Both the position numbers and the translations under genes were made by a program. Positions 61,314 through 64,000 of a stretch of DNA of 64,000 bases are shown here, in pieces. Origin of the DNA: Jatrophihabitans_A sp035248685. Its GTDB lineage: Bacteria > Actinomycetota > Actinomycetes > Mycobacteriales > Jatrophihabitantaceae. Within the stretch, counting starts at the first letter, position 1; the number at the start of each line of letters is the position of its first letter. The stretch covers positions 1 to 64,000 of the forward strand of contig DATFHF010000061.1 of assembly GCA_035248685.1 (NCBI GenBank). Reading direction: 5' to 3'. A model generated the notes under the pieces. That model ran no database searches, was not told the DNA's origin, and saw only the letters and a program-made list of their open reading frames with translations.

Positions 61314-61703
61314 ATGACCGGATTGCCACAGCAGGCCAAGCAGTTGCTCGACGCCGCCAACTACGTGGTGGTCGCGACCAGCAATACCGACGGCTCGCCG
61401 CAGACCTCGGTGCTGTGGGCGACCTACGACGGTGACGAGCTGCTGCTGTCGACCATCCAGGGACGTAAGAAGGAAACCAACTGGCTCAACGACCCGCGGG
61501 CCAGCGTGCTGATCCTGGATCGCGACGATCCCTACCACTACGTCGAGGTCCGCGGTTCGGTCAGCATGAGCACCGACGGTGGCCCGGACCTGATCGAGCG
61601 GCTTTCCCAGGCCTACACCGGTCAGTCCTACACCGGCGACGAGGGCACCGACCATATCCGGGTGGTCGTGCGGATCGCACCCACCCGGGTCGTCGTCAGG
61701 TAG
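61314..61703 (+). CDS. PPOX-class (F420/FMN-dependent) split-barrel protein
   Basis: 129 residues of the pyridoxamine-phosphate-oxidase-like fold. YVVVATSNTDGSPQTSVLWATYDGDELLLST is the conserved core, with GRKKETNWLNDPRASVLI and HYVEVRGSV following. Actinobacterial proteins of this size, such as Rv1155, often use F420 or FMN to reduce small molecules. Divergent from the PLP enzyme, 41 bases before cysS. Confidence 0.87.
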   Translation: MTGLPQQAKQLLDAANYVVVATSNTDGSPQTSVLWATYDGDELLLSTIQGRKKETNWLNDPRASVLILDRDDPYHYVEVRGSVSMSTDGGPDLIERLSQAYTGQSYTGDEGTDHIRVVVRIAPTRVVVR

Positions 61704-61732
61704 CTCGACCCGTACTGGTTTGCGCCGGTCCG

Positions 61733-61738
61733 TAGGAT
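61733..61738 (+). promoter_or_regulatory. -10 box TAGGAT for cysS (leaderless)
   Basis: TAGGAT ends 6 nt before the GTG at 61745. Confidence 0.5.
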
Positions 61739-61744
61739 TGCCGA

Positions 61745-63160
61745 GTGACGCTCAGGTTCTACGACACCGCGACCCGTTCGGTCCGGGACTTCGTCCCGCT
61801 GCAAGCCGGCCAGGCCTCGATCTACCTGTGCGGTGCGACGGTGCAGGGTGCGCCACACATCGGCCATCTCAGATCCGGGCTGAACTTCGACATCCTGCGC
61901 AGGTGGCTGGAATACCGCGGCTTCGCCGTCACCATGGTGCGCAATGTCACCGACATCGACGACAAGATCATCGCGAAGGCCGCCGAAGCCGGCTGGCCGT
62001 GGTGGGCGCATGCAGCCCGTTACGAGCAGGAATTCCGCGACGGCTACCGCATCCTGGGTTGCTTGCCGCCGACCGTCGAGCCACGCGCTACCGGGCACAT
62101 CACCGAGATGATCAGCTTGATGCAACGGCTAATCGACACCGGCTACGCCTATCCGGCCGACGGTGATGTCTACTTCGATGTCCGGTCCTTTCCCGACTAC
62201 GGTGCGCTGTCCGGTCAGCGGCTGGACGAGATGATGCCGGCCGGGGATTCGGTCGGCGACACCCGCAAGCATGATCCGCGCGACTTTGCCCTGTGGAAAG
62301 CTGCAAAACCCGGTGAGCCGAGCTGGCCGACGCCCTGGGGAGATGGTCGTCCCGGCTGGCACCTGGAGTGCTCGGCGATGGCGGGCAAGTACCTCGGCCC
62401 GACCTTCGACATCCACGGTGGCGGCTTGGACCTGATCTTTCCGCACCACGAGAACGAGCTAGCGCAGTCGGTCGCGGCCGGCGGTGGGTTCGCCAGGTAC
62501 TGGATGCACCACGGTTGGGTGACCCTGGCCGGTGAGAAGATGTCGAAATCATTGGGCAATACCCTGTCGATCAGTGAGATGTCCAAGAACTGGCGGCCGA
62601 TTGAACTCCGCTACTACCTCGGTGCGCCGCATTACCGTTCGGCGATCGAGTACTCGCCGAACGCGTTGTCCGAAGCTGCCGTCGGCTACGCCAAGATCGA
62701 GAACTTCGTGCAGCGAGCGGCCGAACAGGTTGGATCGGTGGACGTGGCAGGCACCGACCTGCCGCCGGTGCCGGACGAGTTCGCCGCGGCGATGGACGAT
62801 GACCTCAACGTGCCGCAGGCGCTCGCGGTGCTGCACCACGCCCGCCGGTCCGGCAACTCCGCGCTGGCGGCCGGCGAATATGCGGCGGTCGTCGAACAAC
62901 TGGACTCGGTACTCGCCATGACCGGCGTGCTAGGGCTCAATCCGTTGCAATGGCAGCAAAACATCGGCGGGACGGCCCGCTCGGCCGAGCTGTCGGCGAC
63001 GGTGGATCGGCTGATTGAGCTAGCGGTGCAGCAGCGGCAGGCCGCTCGCCAGCGCGGCGACTACCCGACGGCGGACACCATTCGGGATCAGCTCGCCGAT
63101 GCCGGCATCCAGCTCGAAGACACCCCGGACGGTCCGCGCTGGACGCTCGCCGCGCACTGA
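61745..63160 (+). CDS. cysS: Cysteinyl-tRNA synthetase
   Basis: 471 residues, class I enzyme. Zinc cysteine in IYLCGATVQGAPHIGHLRSGLNFD, which includes the HIGH motif (PHIGH, about residues 38-42). Further zinc ligands are in WHLECSAM and HHENELAQS, and KMSKSLGN (about 267-274) is the adenylate loop. The C-terminal helical DALR-type domain is complete. GTG start. It could be the related MshC mycothiol ligase, but full length, the KMSKSLGN loop and position next to rlmB fit CysS1. Confidence 0.95.
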   Translation: MTLRFYDTATRSVRDFVPLQAGQASIYLCGATVQGAPHIGHLRSGLNFDILRRWLEYRGFAVTMVRNVTDIDDKIIAKAAEAGWPWWAHAARYEQEFRDGYRILGCLPPTVEPRATGHITEMISLMQRLIDTGYAYPADGDVYFDVRSFPDYGALSGQRLDEMMPAGDSVGDTRKHDPRDFALWKAAKPGEPSWPTPWGDGRPGWHLECSAMAGKYLGPTFDIHGGGLDLIFPHHENELAQSVAAGGGFARYWMHHGWVTLAGEKMSKSLGNTLSISEMSKNWRPIELRYYLGAPHYRSAIEYSPNALSEAAVGYAKIENFVQRAAEQVGSVDVAGTDLPPVPDEFAAAMDDDLNVPQALAVLHHARRSGNSALAAGEYAAVVEQLDSVLAMTGVLGLNPLQWQQNIGGTARSAELSATVDRLIELAVQQRQAARQRGDYPTADTIRDQLADAGIQLEDTPDGPRWTLAAH

Positions 63161-63194
63161 CTCCAGAACCTCCGACATAGCAGACAGGCAGATA

Positions 63195-64000
63195 ATGGCA
63201 GGCAATTCGTCCCGCAGAGGCGCAGTGCGCCAGGCCAAGAAGGGTGCCACCGTGGGATCCGGCGGCCAGCGGGCCCGTGGCTTGGCCGGCAAGGGACCAA
63301 CCCCGAAGGCCACCGAGCGCAAGGGGCATCCGGCGGCCCGGCGAGCGGCGGCGGCCGAGCGGCGTGGCGATGCCGCGTCCCGGCGCCGCGGTCCGAAGAG
63401 CCCGGATGCGCCGGAGCTGCTGGTGGGCCGCAACCCGGTCGCCGAGGCATTGCGGGCAGCCATTCCGGCGAACGCGCTCTACGTCGCGATCGGCATCGAG
63501 GCCGATGAGCGGGTGACCGAGGCGATCCACCTGGCGGCCGACCGAGGCCTGCCGATCCTCGAGGTCAGCAAGGCCGAGCTGGACCGGCGGACCGGCGGCA
63601 TCCTGCATCAGGGCATTGCCTTGCAGGTGCCGGCATTCTCCTACGACGAGCTGCCCGACCTGCTGGAGCTGGCCACCCGGTCGACCACCGCGCCGCTGCT
63701 GGTAGCGCTGGACGGCGTGACCGATCCCCGCAACCTGGGCGCGGTTATCCGGTCGGCGGTCGCCTTCGGGGCGCATGGGGTGATCGTGCCGACCCGCCGG
63801 TCAGCCGGCGTCACCGCGACCGCATGGCGCACCTCGGCCGGCGCCGCGGCCCGGATCCCGGTGGCACAGGTCACCAATCTGGTGCGCGCATTGCGGGACT
63901 GCCAGAAGGCCGGCATGCAGGTGGCCGGGCTGGACGCCGACGGTTCCACCACCATCGACGAGCTGCCCGGTGCGCTGGATCCGCTGGTGATCGTGGTGGG
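63195..64000 (+). CDS. rlmB: 23S rRNA (guanosine-2'-O)-methyltransferase RlmB, 3' truncated by window edge
   Basis: 268 residues are visible; the frame is still open at the window end. A basic N-terminal extension (about 1-75, rich in Arg/Lys/Ala/Gly) is followed by the SpoU substrate-binding domain (ELLVGRNPVAEALRAAIPANALYV, ILHQGIALQVPAF) and the start of the knotted methyltransferase domain (LVALDGVTDPRNLGAVIRSAVAFGAHGVIVP). The missing part should hold motifs 2-3. 34 bases after cysS, as in mycobacteria. Confidence 0.94.
   Translation, partial: MAGNSSRRGAVRQAKKGATVGSGGQRARGLAGKGPTPKATERKGHPAARRAAAAERRGDAASRRRGPKSPDAPELLVGRNPVAEALRAAIPANALYVAIGIEADERVTEAIHLAADRGLPILEVSKAELDRRTGGILHQGIALQVPAFSYDELPDLLELATRSTTAPLLVALDGVTDPRNLGAVIRSAVAFGAHGVIVPTRRSAGVTATAWRTSAGAAARIPVAQVTNLVRALRDCQKAGMQVAGLDADGSTTIDELPGALDPLVIVV

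Overview
This window is chromosomal DNA from a high-GC actinobacterium. Most coding sequence is GC-rich at third codon positions. Gene order from about 18 kb to the end follows the Mycobacterium tuberculosis stretch ppa-dacB-tilS-ftsH-fol-panC-coaX-lysS-lsr2-clpC-mutY-disA-radA-lpqE-carD-ispD-ispF-cysS-rlmB, with local insertions and losses. Lsr2, CarD, DisA, a PPOX/F420-type reductase and a maleylpyruvate-isomerase (mycothiol-type) protein are all present. Menaquinone is made by the futalosine route (mqnA, mqnC, mqnE and the UbiD/UbiA/UbiX-like late genes), as in Streptomyces, which argues against Mycobacterium itself. I cannot name the genus.

Layout. 0-2.4 kb: 3' part of ccsB (cytochrome c maturation) and a TetR/maleylpyruvate-isomerase pair. 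2.4-4.1 kb: small membrane proteins and a haloacid-dehalogenase-like enzyme. 4.2-15.3 kb: menaquinone block (mqnL/P/M, AsnC-type regulator, GNAT, PaiB-like protein, mqnE, DUF4229 protein, inositol-phosphatase family enzyme, mqnA, mqnC, EamA-like transporter, menG). 15.3-17.5 kb: MarR regulator with a 14-TM drug exporter. 17.7-22.5 kb: DinB-like, ppa, dacB, DUF2342, tilS. 22.5-27.8 kb: ftsH and the folate operon folE-folP-folB-folK with a DUF3180 protein. 27.9-30.8 kb: an inserted MOSC protein and a secreted protein with five exact-period C-terminal repeats. 30.9-37.9 kb: coiled-coil membrane protein, MazG-like protein, DUF2520, panC, nadB, nadC, coaX. 37.9-42.1 kb: methyltransferase and a two-component system with an ABC exporter. 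42.3-47.2 kb: lysS, lsr2, clpC. 47.2-50.7 kb: ilvA, leuD, leuC. 50.8-58.1 kb: mutY, a membrane-anchored protein, a HelR-type RNA polymerase helicase with a rifamycin-associated element, disA, radA, lpqE-like lipoprotein. 58.3-64 kb: carD, ispD, ispF, a trans-sulfuration-type PLP enzyme, a PPOX protein, cysS and the 5' part of rlmB.

The genes are mainly housekeeping: quinone, folate, pantothenate/CoA, NAD, isoprenoid and branched-chain amino-acid synthesis, proteolysis (FtsH, ClpC), and transcription control or genome maintenance (Lsr2, CarD, HelR, DisA, RadA, MutY). I found no RNA gene, CRISPR array, integrase or transposase.

The most notable non-coding signals are: two families of palindromic intergenic repeats, each present twice; many start codons 6-7 nt after a TANNNT-like -10 box, suggesting widespread leaderless transcription; a perfect 9-9-9 palindrome over the marR -10 and start codon; a perfect 19-bp rifamycin-associated element before helR; an ftsH leader whose strong Shine-Dalgarno sequence is separated from the ATG by a hairpin; and an abrupt fall in GC3 inside lysS. 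No wholly new multi-gene system is evident.
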